64,000 nt of DNA from Diplodia intermedia (lineage: Eukaryota > Ascomycota > Dothideomycetes > Botryosphaeriales > Botryosphaeriaceae). Position 1 is the stretch's first letter. Every line of letters begins with the position of its first letter. A model generated the notes under the pieces. The model was not told the DNA's origin. It searched no databases and worked only from the letters and a program-made list of their open reading frames with translations. The translations under genes were made by a program, and so were the position numbers. Shown here piece by piece: positions 42,401 through 54,300 of the stretch. Location: NCBI GenBank assembly GCA_021495925.1, contig JAKEKT010000011.1, forward strand, positions 496,001 through 560,000, in the 5' to 3' direction.

Positions 42401-43517
42401 GTGTGGTATTTCGGGGGGTCTGCAGCGATGCAAAGAATGAGGCGCACGCGTGCAGTCAGCTATGTATGGCTGGGGGCTTGCCTGCCCGCAACCCACCCCA
42501 AGCCCCAAGTCAATCGGCTCTACCCGAACAGCAGTCTCCACACGCTTCTTTTTTTGAGGCTGGTCACAAGGCGGCGACTAACGCACGCCGCAGCAATGAC
42601 GTCGTCTACCCCTCCATCGTCGCGAGACCTGAAGAAACACCACCCCTCTTCAGCCAGCACTGTGCAGGCCTGCCCCGCACCCGCCGACGCGTAGCGCGAT
42701 TCGCTCTCAGCCCGACCGCGCCCTGTGAGGCGAAGTACCCGTCCACTTTGCCGCCGGACTTGCGAACCGCAAGCTGGCACCCTCTCACACCGACATCTCC
42801 CAGCGAGGCGAATGCGCTCGAGCTACAGGCGGTGAGATGCCCACACGCGAGAGTGGGGTCCGCAACACCACCGCAGCAACGTCGATTGCACGATTTTCAG
42901 GGACCGTACCGCAAAGCAACGCCCGGCTCTTGCGGTGGCGATGGCGGACCGTGACCTGCAGCGCCTGCTTGGGCGTCAAGCCTGCGTCCTCGATTGGACG
43001 TCACGATCTTTGACGTCACATCTTGCGAAAACCTCTTCCCGGCCCCAGACGCTCAGGAGATCGTTCGCGTTGGGCTCCAAGCAGCCACCCACATTTTCTT
43101 GCCGTCACCCGATGCAGCACCGCAACGTGCCCCAGGAAGTATTATGAGTCAAAGGAAACGTCCAGAGACCGACGTCCGTGAGGCTTGTCCCCGGCTACCG
43201 AAATCTGAAACTGGACATTGGTAGACCAATCATCGCTCGCAGCCGAGCGAAACTCAGACACGCCGCGAACGTTGCACGCGGCGACCGTTGTGCGCGAGGG
43301 CCACCGCATGCAGCGCACGGTTTAGGAAATGTTCGCCCGACTGGAGCCGGTGGGCCTTTAACCGCAGGTACAGTTCAAAGCCCAGACCGGGTTTCATAGA
43401 AGTAGAGGCGCGCGGCAATCCATTGGTCAATTGCACTTCCTCATATGTCACCCATCGGTTTGCAGCAAGACCGTTACACCATCTTGTTGCCCTTCAGCCC
43501 GCACCCGGCCCACTAAT
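39494..43517. other. 4-kb GC-rich gene-free region
   Basis: Upstream flank of the LRR gene and downstream flank of the MFS gene. The 39.9-43.0 kb part is GC-rich with stop-poor frames on both strands, including + frames of 297 and 371 codons that overlap minus frames of similar length. None shows a domain, signal peptide or ordered hydrophobic pattern. Two ACGTCA boxes lie near 43.0 kb. I cannot support any gene here. Confidence 0.45.
42998..43018. promoter_or_regulatory. paired ACGTCA / TGACGTCA boxes
   Basis: An ACGTCA half-site at 42998-43003 and a perfect palindromic TGACGTCA at 43011-43018 match the CRE/ATF bZIP consensus. No start codon of a supported gene lies nearby, so a regulatory role is a guess. 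Confidence 0.25.
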
Positions 43518-45466
43518 TCAGTAAACGTAAAACCTGTCCCCGCCCTCTCTTGACGTCTTGCGGTTTAGCATGCGGTAATATAACCGCAAGGCTAGCCCTC
43601 CAACAGCCACGAAAAACAATAACCCCGCATTCACAAAGTGCCCGGTGGGATAACCTCTGGCCTTTTCATCGGCCTTGTAGATCCACACCCCTGTGATCTG
43701 GCCTGGTGCTCCGAAAGATACGTTCAGTGCAATGGCAAGACCCGTGGCTGCCGTGTTGAACATGTTCGAAGAGAGCCAGCCGAGAAGCGGGGGGATGCAT
43801 GAGAACGTGCCCGAGGTGGCAACGATGAGGCAGCCATAGCGTTGCTGTGAACTGTCAATCTCCAAGCTTGCCCCAAGGCGGGAAAAAAAAATAACCAACG
43901 TACCAGATAAGCATGCGGGGGGAGGGTTGCCGAGGCCAGGAAGCCTGCCGCGCCGATGGTCGCAAGGCAAGCCGAATGGATGGCGCGCCTGCAGACAAGG
44001 TTAGTGAAAGTTTTGCTCTCTTAGTTGCGATGGCCGAGCAGACTGACGCGTTGAAATGATCCGCGGACCAAGCCACGGCCACCGTGACCACGTACGCGAC
44101 CGCGTACGGCGGCACGGTCATGAGCTGGGCTTGCAGACCCTTGTAGTTAAGGCCGGCCGTAATACTTGGCGCGAACAGGCTCAAGGCGCTGTATGGCGCC
44201 GAGATACCGAAGTATAGCGCATAGTGTAGGTACAGCCGCCAATCCGTGAGCGTCTCCTTGGCTTCTTTCCACGTCATGCTCTTTGCACCACCCTTGGACC
44301 CGTCCAGGCGCAAGCGATCGGTTGCCAGGGCCTTCTCCTCGCTCGAGAGCCAGCTCGCAGTTTCCGGGTAGTCTGGCAGGATGAACCAGATAACGACTGC
44401 CGAGACGCAAGATGGAATGCCTTCAATGATGAACAACCAGCGCCAGGCAGAAAGTCCAGAGGTGCCATCCATGTACCCCACGCCGTATGCGATTGCACCG
44501 CCAAACGCTCCCGCAAGGGTTGCCGAGGCAATCATGACTCCGACACGCAGACTGCGCTCTTCGCTACGGTACCAGAACGCTTGAAGATCAGCCGTTAGCC
44601 TCCGAGTCAGATTTTAGTCCATGACAATCACCTTACTGAAATAATAGATAAGTCCAGGAAAGAGGCCTGCATTGTCTGTCAGCAGCGCTGGGCCCAGGGG
44701 CGGAGATTCAGAGATTCAAGCCCTACCCGCTTCGAAGATTCCCTAGCAACAGTGTCAATACACGTTAGCTTTGCAGCGGGTCAAGCGCCACTCACAAGCA
44801 TAAATCGGACGGCAGTCACCGTGGCGAAATTATGAGCTCCTCCGAGGCCAATGGTGATGGAGCCCCAGGAAAACATCAGAAAAGCAATCCACCTCGAAGG
44901 CTTCACTTTCTTCAGCAGATAGTTCGAAGGCACCTCGAAAATACTACACCGTCCCATCAGCCATGCTTTACGGAAGACCAACACTCCGGACCAGAGCTCG
45001 CGGAGACGAGGACGCACGTGTACGCAATCAGGAACACCATCAGAGCTATCGTGTACTGGTAATTTGTCATGCTGGTCTCAGACAGCAGGTCGTGGCCCTC
45101 ATCCGCATTCAGAACTTTGGCATTTCCGATATTCGACCTACACCTGGAATCAGACCCGTTCAAGGCAGGTGGATCAGAGTTCGGACCTGTCGAGATAACA
45201 AAGCAGATAGCACACGCTCGTGATCGGCATGATGCGGATGTCCTGTCGCCAGACCAATGCCTTGTCGGCTGCGGATTGGTGCTGGTTGTAGTCGGCATGG
45301 ACAACCTCGGTCTGCACGCCCGTAAGTCTCTTTTCCCGAGGAGCGGTGACCAGCGCACCTGCAGATTTTTCCCACCGGCCTCGACATCATCCACCATAAC
45401 GGGAGGCTCCGCCTTCGGGTTGTCCTGGATGACGGGGTTGCTGCTGAGCGGCGCTGCTTTCTCCAT
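43518..45466 (-). CDS. MFS transporter, ACS (allantoate/nicotinate permease) family
   Basis: Nine exons in minus order: 45466-45359, 45311-45187, 45137-45018, 44943-44796, 44742-44727, 44666-44637, 44579-44048, 43988-43904, 43844-43518; 496 residues, all phases consistent. The protein shows the ACS-family landmarks: CYLDRSNIGNAK after helix 1, FEVPSNYLLKK, the GIFEAGLFPGLIYYFTFWY helix, RWLFIIEG and LPDYPETASWLS. Twelve membrane helices are expected. The family (Dal5, Tna1 and many fungal paralogues) imports carboxylate-bearing compounds such as allantoate, nicotinate and other organic or aromatic acids with protons; the substrate here is unknown. Two exons are very small (16 and 30 nt) and encode the most conserved part. 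The gene is divergent from the tannase-type esterase, which suggests a shared purpose. Confidence 0.94.
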
Positions 45467-48163
45467 GGTTGCGTCACGCGTGACGATGTTACAAGTGCAA
45501 GGGACCTGGATACCGCAACTTCGGACGGGCGCGAACGTGGCAGGCGGAAGGGGGATCAAGAAATAAGGTTGTCTCCATGCCGCCTCAGCTGGAAAGGTGA
45601 GGGGTAAGCAAGAATGGGGTGGTGGACCCGAGTTATTCACCGGGGTTGCATTCCAGCATGCCAGCGACGGCTCTACATGTTGAGAGCAGTCCTAGGACAG
45701 TCATTTGCTCGCTTAAGCCAAGGTGGTACGGAAGGGACCCGCTTCTCGTCAGCTTTGCCGAGCGCGGGGAAGTGAATGTGGGGGGAAGACCTTCCTTCTG
45801 GCTGTGGCCCTGACGCCTGCCATGATTTGAGCCGAAAGCCCAACAGATCTCACGGTTATCACAGATCACAACACGTTCCCACCAAGGTGCCCGCCTCCTC
45901 CACCGGCATCCAGACCCGGCATTGCCACGGCATATTTTGCAGGACAGCGCATTGCCATCATGCCGTGCACCCTGACACGAGACAGGTTTTGCCTCCTTTC
46001 ACAGCGAGAACTGATGTCGCTATACCGCCACCATTGACGGCGCTGCATGCGTCGAGACTATTGACAGCTCAAGTGCTACAGAACCGCATCTCGAACTGCC
46101 GGCATCGAGTGATTCGCCAGGAGGAGCCTCGCCCTGTCCCCCGATTGCTCCCTTGCTTCGCCACCAGCCAACTGTGCCAACCGCACCCGAGCCTCACGCC
46201 CTCCCTTCCGGTTGGGTCGCTCTGTGTGCGTGACCGCAGCGCATTATCTATCAAGCGACACCGCACCTCGCTTACCTCCGGCGCCTTCGAGATGGATAAA
46301 CGCCAAAATTGACCGGAGTTCAATCGTCTGGTCCTCTATCCGGCTTTGTGTTTGCCACATTACCTTACGGATGGCTCCGCAGGTAGGTGGGGGTTTTCTT
46401 TTTCTTTTTTGGCGCCAGAAGGAACTCGTGCAGAGCAGCCTCCAACCTGCAAGGTGCATCACTGCAGGGCACGGTCCAGACGGGAAATGGATCAACTATG
46501 AGCCACGGCACAAGGTCCTGCCACGCGTTTCCCATCCTCCCGGCGCCGGCAAGGGAACATCTAGTCGTTTCGGAAGACGCTTTCCAGACCGTTTCGAAGG
46601 GCGCGGGGAGGCGGGATGTGCAGCAGCTCTACTCCATGTGGGGACCAAGCGACCCAGGATTTCGCCACACCCACCGCATCAAGTGGGCCTGACCGCCGGT
46701 TTGCCTCCGCGGCGGTATTTTGCTGTACACACTGCATAGCCATCTTCGCTGGAACGGCAGATCTTTGTGGCATGAAGAAAAAGGGGCAGATGGAGCTGGC
46801 TGCCCGTCTTCTCCCCCGGTGCTGATGCTGATGGTGATGAGCAAGCCATCTTGTTGATCCGTGGGCCTCTTATCTAGGGGGTCCCGGATGGCTGTGGTCT
46901 GATCAAGCTTGGGATGCAACGGGGCGTTGTATCAAACAGAGGCCCGTTTCTCTGAAACCTGGATCTACCGAGCTGGTCCTTAGGGGGGACATAGTTGCTT
47001 GGTAGGTGGCGCAGGATAGCTGTGCCGCTTGATGCGCCCCGGCTGGGCGTTAAGGGTCCGGAAGCTTAGAACATCATTCCGTAGTTGGTCTTAGCACTTT
47101 CGCGGCACTGAGTAAGGTGCTACTCCACAGCCAATTGGGATTGGGATTGTAGGCAGGCGACGTTTGTCTCCGTGCCAGACGCAAGATTGTGAGGATGACA
47201 TTCGAAACAGGGAGGCTTTACAGGTCTGACGTAGATAGCTGCCCACTTTCCAGCCTGCAGCAGCTATACGTAGTAGCCCGCAGAATAGCCTTTAGCCTTC
47301 ATATCCACAACTGCTCTGTTCCCACTGTATATGCTGTAACTGCGCAGGCGGGGGTCAAGCTGGCAGCGCGGAAGCTCCTCGGCAGACCCCACATTTCGTG
47401 GAGGCTCCGCGTCAGGTGCTCCGTGTGCTCCGGGTGTGCCGGGTTATGCAGCATGCTGCGGGCTTGCATCATCGCTCGAACATCACCCCTCTATCTCCCA
47501 GACATGGCGTGGGCGGGTGCTCAAGTGCCCGCAGGCGTGCTCGTGCCCGACTCTTGTGTGGCTCACGCCCGGATCCGCTACCTCTTGGCCTCTTCCTTCC
47601 CGTAACCCCTCAGTAGCCTCACCAATCTTTCCTCTCCCACCGGCAATTCCAGGTTCCAGCCCTCCCGGCCCGCACTCAACTAGGATCTGCATGAATCGTG
47701 CTCATGGCACCGGCTCAATCGCCGCTGAGCATCTCCTGCGATACCATCAGTTGCTGTTCGTGCCGATACACAATGGACCTGCATTCTCTAGCGCCGCACG
47801 CCGATGGATGACGCGCTTTTGATCTCGCATAGGGCCACCCGACTGGCAGGCCAGATGCCACGATTAGGCTTTTGGACCCTCAAAGTTCGCGGCTAAAATA
47901 ATGACCCGACACGAGATGCTAGGTGGAGCAAGAGGGGTTCGGGAATAGGCTTGGTCGGAGTTCTACCCGCGAAAGCATAAGATGTGTGCCATAGTCGTTT
48001 CCCCTCAAACGGCGTGTCCCTGACACTGGTTTGCTTCTTCCTTCGACGGTACCGGGAGTGCAAGGAAGCCTTGCGTTGATTGTTCTATCCGGCCCGAGAC
48101 GTTGCGCGCCACCAACCCTCGAAGGATCTTTGAAACAATTGCCCTCTCTGGCTCGAGGCCGAG
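45467..48163. other. 2.7-kb divergent intergenic region (MFS / esterase)
   Basis: Lies between the divergent starts of the MFS transporter and the tannase-type esterase and should hold both promoters. The open frames inside (up to 178 codons) have no domain character. No clear third gene or RNA is visible, and I could not identify a specific shared operator by eye. Confidence 0.5.
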
Positions 48164-50029
48164 ATGCATCAAGACTCGTGGCTCTCTGCCACCTGGACCA
48201 GCTACTGTGCCGCAGTGGGACTCTCCGTCAAGAAGGCGACCAACTGCATCTCAGGGGCAGCACTGCTGCTGCTCCTGCTCACGCCGTTGCCCCAGGTTCA
48301 TTCGGTCCCACATGTGCTTGCGAGTCCTCGAGCGCGGTGCGCCGAGCTAAAGGACAAGCGCCCACAGGACGGTGGCCTCGTTGTCACTGGCGCCACGTTC
48401 ATCGATGCGTTTGGTTTGAACGTATCGGGCACGCTCAACACGCGTCCGTTCTGTCGGCTCGCATCCAAATTGGCGTATGGGAGTGATGACACTCTCGGCT
48501 TTGAGGTTTGGTTGCCGGACGATGTAGAATACAACGGAAGATATCTGGCCGTCGGTATGTCACACTTTGGGAAAGGAAGATTCCACGTGTGAGCACAAGA
48601 ACGCGCCTAATAGAAGTCGACGTTTAGGGAACGGCGGTATGGCCGGAACGATCGACAATGCAACCATGGTGGAGTACCTGAACGAGGGCTTCGCGGTCGC
48701 GGGCGGCGATTCTGGTCACTTGGCGTCTGACAATAACGGCGGCGAGGGAGCGCCGGGCACTTACCTGCCGTACCTCCATGATCCAGACCAGGTCCAGGCG
48801 TGGATACACGATTCCATTGCTCTCTTTACTCATCCGGCGAGGGGTTTCATCAAGACTTATTACGCACGCGAGGCCGAGTACAGCTATTACTATGGTTGCT
48901 CAACTGGTGGAGCCCAGGGCTTTGCGCTGTCCCAGTTGCATCCGGGCCTCTTCGACGGAATCTATGCTGGATGCCCAGGCTTCTGGTACTCGCATCTCGC
49001 ACTGTCGTTTCTGTGGAACGGGCAGCATACGGAGGTTTGGCCCAGCTAAGATGCGAGATGAAGCATTGCGAGGCACTGACTAGATTAGGGCGACGCATAC
49101 CTGAGCCAAAGCCTCCTGGACACTCTTACCTCGGCAGTCCTAGATCAGTGCGATGAACTTGACGGTGTAGTCGACGGCCTTTTGGAGAATCCTCTGGCCT
49201 GCAACTTCAGTATCGACGCATTGGCATGCGACAGGGCGGCCTCGAATAGCAGTGTATGTCTGAACGCTGCTCAGCTTGCGGCGGCAAAAGCAATCTATGC
49301 GGGACCGAGAGACGTCCGGGACAAGTCTGCGGTATATCCAGGATTTTCTGTGGGATCTGAGAGCGAGTGGGCACAAGGTCAAGAAGGGTCGCTGGCGGAA
49401 GAGTTCTCCGATCCAATCCTTCAGAATCTTGTATACGACAACCTGACCTACGCGTCTGACGGGTTTGACTGGGGATCAGACATAGACGATGTGGATAGCA
49501 AAGCTGGGGTGCTGATTGATGAGACCAGCACAGACTTGAGAATGTTCCGGGAGGCCGGAAGCAAGATGTTGGTTTCTCAGGGTAAGCAGTCGCATATCCC
49601 TGGGGCTCTGCTTTTCTCTGAGTGTGTGTGTTTAAGGCTGGGCGGATCCGTACAACGCGGCCACAATGCCCATCGAGTACTTGAAGCGGCTCCAGACCTT
49701 CTTCGAGGGGGATGTTTCGGATTTCTTCAGCCTCTACATGGTTCCAGGTAAGTGGCCTTCGTGCATGAGTTGCCGCAAACACGCTGAGAAAGATGGTCGC
49801 AGGCGGAGGACATTGTGGTGGAGCGTCCAGTTATCCATGGGTACCTGCCAAGCACCGAGTCATGGCGGCTTTGCAGGCTTGGGTCGAGTTGGGAACCAAG
49901 CCGGCGTACGTGTTGAGCGAGTCTCCGGAGGACGGCAGTCGCAGGACGCGGAGGCTCTGCCCGTGGCCCGAGACTGCCCGGTATGTTGCAGGAGACGAGA
50001 GGTCGGCAGCGTCGTACATATGCGAGTGA
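48164..50029 (+). CDS. tannase/feruloyl esterase family hydrolase
   Basis: Five exons (48164-48554, 48628-49034, 49089-49581, 49637-49747, 49803-50029) give 542 residues. The CS-D-HC signature of the family is complete: nucleophile in GCSTGGAQG (Cys221-Ser222), acid in GWADPY (Asp434) and base in GGGHCGG (His471-Cys472). The two cysteines form the disulfide that joins Ser and His regions in known members. The family cleaves gallate, ferulate or related phenolic esters from tannins and plant cell walls and is normally secreted. The N terminus is odd: the hydrophobic stretch (ALLLLLLTPLP) begins only after about 30 residues, so either the signal is an anchor or the true start lies elsewhere. 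It is divergent from an organic-acid transporter. The substrate cannot be told from sequence. Confidence 0.93.
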
Positions 50030-50219
50030 AATTGATGCTAGTCCCCTGCGGTTGGCGAATGGAAGCGTGGGTTGGTGACGTTGGCAGCGCATGGGGATAT
50101 TTGATATTTGATTGCACGTGACCGGCGCCAAGCTTTTTGGCATCCGAAGAACCTCGTGCAGCGCTTCAACACGCGCTTCTGCCATCACCAACGCTCTACC
50201 AACCCCAGCTGTCGTCGCC

Positions 50220-50988
50220 ATGAACTCCTTCCGCGTTGCCAGAACGGCTCTCCGCGCCGCCCGCCCCGCCGCCTTCCGCGCCCCCGTCGTCCAGCGCCGC
50301 GGCTACGCTGAGGCTGCCAACGACAAGCTCAAGCTGTCCCTGGCCCTGCCTCACTCGGTGCGTCCACACCCATTGCGCCTTGCACACTGCCGTGCTCGCC
50401 TCATTGACGCCCTGCCGCCCTCATCCACCGCTGACCTGCCGCATTCCAGGCCATCTTCAAGTCCTCCGAGGTGTATGTAAACCTCCGCACGCCCGCGTCG
50501 ACCCAACCGATTTCGGCGCATTGGCCATTGAGAGCCTGCCCTCCGCGCGCTGCCTCGCCGACCCACGAGTGCTGACGATTGGGCCCAATTTAGCGTTCAG
50601 GTCAACATTGCCGCCGAGTCCGGAGACATGGGTCTTCTCGCCGACCACGTCCCCGCCATCGAGCAGCTCAAGCCCGGTGTGATCGAGGTCGTTGAGGAGC
50701 AGTCTGGCAGCAAGTCGTGGTTCGCTTCCGGCGGCTTCGCCGTCATGCAGCCCAACAACAACCTCTCCATCAACGCTGTCGAGGCCTACCCGCTGGAGGA
50801 CTTCAGCGCCGAGTCCGTCCGCAACCAGATCGCCGAGGCCCAGAAGGTCGCCAGCGGCGGCGGCTCCGAGGTCGACATCGCCGAGGCTCAGATCGAGCTG
50901 GAGGTGAGTCTGCGCGCCCACGCGCAAATGGAAGAGACTGGCTGACGCTGTTTAGGTTCTTGAGAGTCTGCAGGCTGCGCTGAAATAA
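50220..50988 (+). CDS. atp16: mitochondrial F1F0-ATP synthase subunit delta
   Basis: Four exons (50220-50357, 50450-50472, 50594-50903, 50956-50988) give 167 residues. The second exon is 23 nt; I fixed its ends (GTATGT donor, TTTAG acceptor) because they alone give the family sequence SSEVVQVNIAAESGDMGLLADHVP. The first 30 residues are Arg/Ala-rich with no acids (FRVARTALRAARPAAFR) and end near RRGYAEAA, a mitochondrial presequence. The beta-sandwich (SWFASGGFAVMQPNNNLSINAVEAYPL) is followed by the helical hairpin (AEAQKVASGGGSEVDIAEAQ). The subunit is part of the central stalk and links the c-ring to gamma. The final exon encodes only ten residues. Confidence 0.96.
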
Positions 50989-51335
50989 GTGTTTACATAG
51001 ATACCGCCGAGAAGAAGGGCAGCTGTGTATAGTAAGCGCGTGCAGCGTCAATCACGCTTTTCATCGAGAAACCGCTACATTGCGCTTGTTGTGTCGCCCT
51101 TGCCCTCTGGACCATCGTTCTTTCCCAATTGCTGCCCCGGTGCCACTGACGCCCCGCCCAGCAGCTACTTACTGACTCTGCAGGTCGGACAGCCCTCAGA
51201 GAACGACACTCCACTCTCCCTCCTTAACCATCCGTATCACATAGCATAGCACGCGCGCCCAGGCGGCTCTCGCTCTTCGCATCCGCTTTCGTCCTCAAGA
51301 ACACCCTTATCTTTATCTCCCTCCGATTTCCGGAC
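50989..51335. other. intergenic region between ATP synthase delta and 1353-aa protein
   Basis: 347 nt containing the delta-subunit 3' UTR and the CT-rich promoter or leader of the next + strand gene. Nothing else is visible. Confidence 0.6.
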
Positions 51336-54300
51336 ATGCAGCCTGAGAAGCCATTCAGGTCTCATGCTTTCTGCAAACCGCGCTATCTCGACGGACAAGG
51401 CGACGACGCTCTGGGAAAGGAACCAGCATGGAAAGGCACTGTTGCCTCGCGCATCCGCTCACTCAATGACATGGCCAATCCTGCCAGGACAGGTCAAGCA
51501 CCGACACGCCCCGCACAGGACGTCCGCGAGGAAGCCACGCAATCAACCCGTCCGATGGTTGCGTCGAGTCTCACGCCTATGCCGTCCGATGAAAGCCACG
51601 GGAGCGGCGGTCTTTCCGGACGCACAAATCCTTTTGTTCGCCGCAGTCCACCGAGAACACTGCCCACGCCGTCCACGCCGTCCAAGCCGAGCTTACCCCA
51701 GCGGATTTCTCATTCTAACGTCCCCGTCAGAGCTCCTGTTCCGAGCGTACTTGTCCAGCGCCCAACTTTTTTCGAGGATCAGAATCAAGCGACACAGCAA
51801 CCTACAGCGCGTGAGGCCAGGAGCCCCGATTTAGACATTGAATCGTGTCGAGCTTTCGGTTGCCAACCAATTGGGAATCGTTCCCGAAGCGCGGAGCCAA
51901 CAAGTCCCGCGCTCAGTGCTGGCACCAACCTTGCTCGCACTCCCAGCCCAACCGGTGCATACGCTGCAGCAAAACGTTTCGAGGAGCTTGAATCGAGGCG
52001 ATGGACCACAGCTAGCGGGCTAGAGCGGGATACGAAAGCGGACACCGTCATGGTGGACCAGAATCCGAGGGCGCAGCTGACAGTCGCAAGTCCATCCATC
52101 ATTACAGCGAGGAAGTCGCAGCCTGAGCTGCGCTCAAAGGACAAGTTCATGCCCAGCGTACCCGAAACGGAACGAAGTTCAAGACCCGGTCTCACGACCC
52201 AGAAAGCTTCTTTGCCCGACAATGTTCGCTCAACGAGTCCAAGCATCGGCATACGCTCCCGCATTGCCCCTTTCGAACGGGCTGAAAGGGTTTGCTCTGT
52301 GTCACCAAATGAGTCTGGCCAAGCTAAAGCTGACAGGACCGGCGGGAATCACGCTCGTTTGGAGGGAATTGAAACAATGATCCAGGATATCGAGACCACG
52401 TCCACCAACATTGAGTCTACCGCACGCGAAATCAGAGCTGCAGCTCACGTCATCGGCGTCCTGTCTTCCCCGTCAGCGATCACCACTAATGAAGCAAGAG
52501 CTATTGGCTCCAGTGTGTCTGGGGCTGAGCCGCAGCCACAGGTGAAGATGCAAGCACAAACGCTACAGGCTGACGTCTCGTCCTCAGCTGCCTGCATGCG
52601 GAGAAACACTAAAGGTCATACACCTTCTGAGGATGCTTACGGAGCCAGCTCCGCCCCCGCGGTGATTGATCCGATCGATTCCATACTAGCTGAGCACAAC
52701 GCTGTGGTTGATCATGTAATCGAGCAGCTCCGGGTCTGTGGAGAAAAGCTCCAGACAATCCGCAACCTATCACAGCAGTTCGGGTCCATCTCAGTGCCAA
52801 GCTCATCAGCAGTTGACAAAGAGGATGCCAGTTCTGACTCTGCTTTATTACCTAATGCCGCTCAGGCTTCCGTCGTCTCTCGTGCACCTTCTGTCAGTAT
52901 CAATGACCCTCCGGCTCTGCAAATACGGCGCACAAGGTCCATCACTGATCTTGTCCATCTCGTTGATGATGATGGAGAAAGCCGTGGTCTGAAATTGAAG
53001 CAAGCCGAAGGCCAGCAGCTCAAGGACATGGCCGAGGTTCGCTGTGTCGATGCTGAACATGAGTCGCATGCTTTCCTAGCTGGACTGGATCCCATTTCAC
53101 CGGCCGAGCTGCAAAGAATGCTCTCAAGAAAATTTGCTAGCTCACCGGCTGAACACCCTGTAACGCTTGTGTCTTCGACCCCTCGTGGGAGGCCACATCT
53201 GAGCCCACGGGACCTCAACGACACAACGTTACCTCGCAATGACATCGTTGGCTCAGCGAGAACTTCGACGCCGACACCTCCACCAACGCCACCACAGCCC
53301 CACGAATATTTACCGACGGAAAGACCAATGATACGTATGGGTACCACGCTACCTATTCCTACAACGCCCCCAAGCCCGCATTCCGAGGAATATGGAAGTC
53401 CACTTCAAGGAAAAACTTCCAATCCCTGTTCGCCCCATGCCTGGTCGGCAACACGGTCTTCTCCCGTGCGACGCCGTTATCATCGGCAACCGTCCTCTTA
53501 CCTCTCCGCCAAGCGAGGAATCGACTCTTCTACAGATTGGGCTGGGTTGCCAACCGCGTCTGTACTCGATTCCCTTCGACCGGCGCCGACAGTATATTTC
53601 CCTTATCAACATCTGCCGTCTGCGCGAGCTGCAGCACCACCTGCCTCTGATGCACACAAAGAATTTCAGCAGGGTGGCTTCTGCCCCCTATTCCAGACTC
53701 AGCGTGACGACCCGAGGGGCCCTATCATTAGAGCACCTGAAACACCACCTCCACCCCCGCCGTTGTTTTCAGTGAACCCGGAAGTAGGATTGGGACTTAG
53801 CGGGGACGGATTCTCCCCTCCAGTGCCGCCTGAACCTATTGACTATCGCCCTTCTTCTACGGACATGGCGCGTGCTGCCGCACGTGCCGCACTGGAACTA
53901 GAACATGAGCAACTCACGAAGCTGACGGCACATATTATGCCAATCCCGCTGGTCGACCAGCGCCCAGCTGCAACGAGCATCCCTCGCGAGGATACGAAAG
54001 TGTTGCTAGCAGCCCCAAGCTCAACGGAAAGTGCAAGGTCCGACAACTCTCCGCCAGTTCTGAAGAGAAAACCAACCTGGTCAACTAGGTCCTCGGCTTT
54101 GCGTAGACCGCTGTACGTTCAGCAAGAACGGTTTTTTCCGTCTGAGAAAGCGAGCATATCGCCTCAACGATCAGAGCCTCCACCGCGCCGAACTGCAACC
54201 ATTCAAAGAGTGCAGTCGCCAACTTTATCCCTACCAGCCTCAACGTTGTCCCCTTCGCGGGAAGCCACTCCCTCTTTACATCACCCTTCACAACCGCAAA

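Noticed and set aside
41839..42954. 371-codon + open frame
   Set aside because: Starts with ATG but has no domain, no ordered hydrophobic pattern, and lies in stop-poor GC-rich DNA where long frames are expected by chance.
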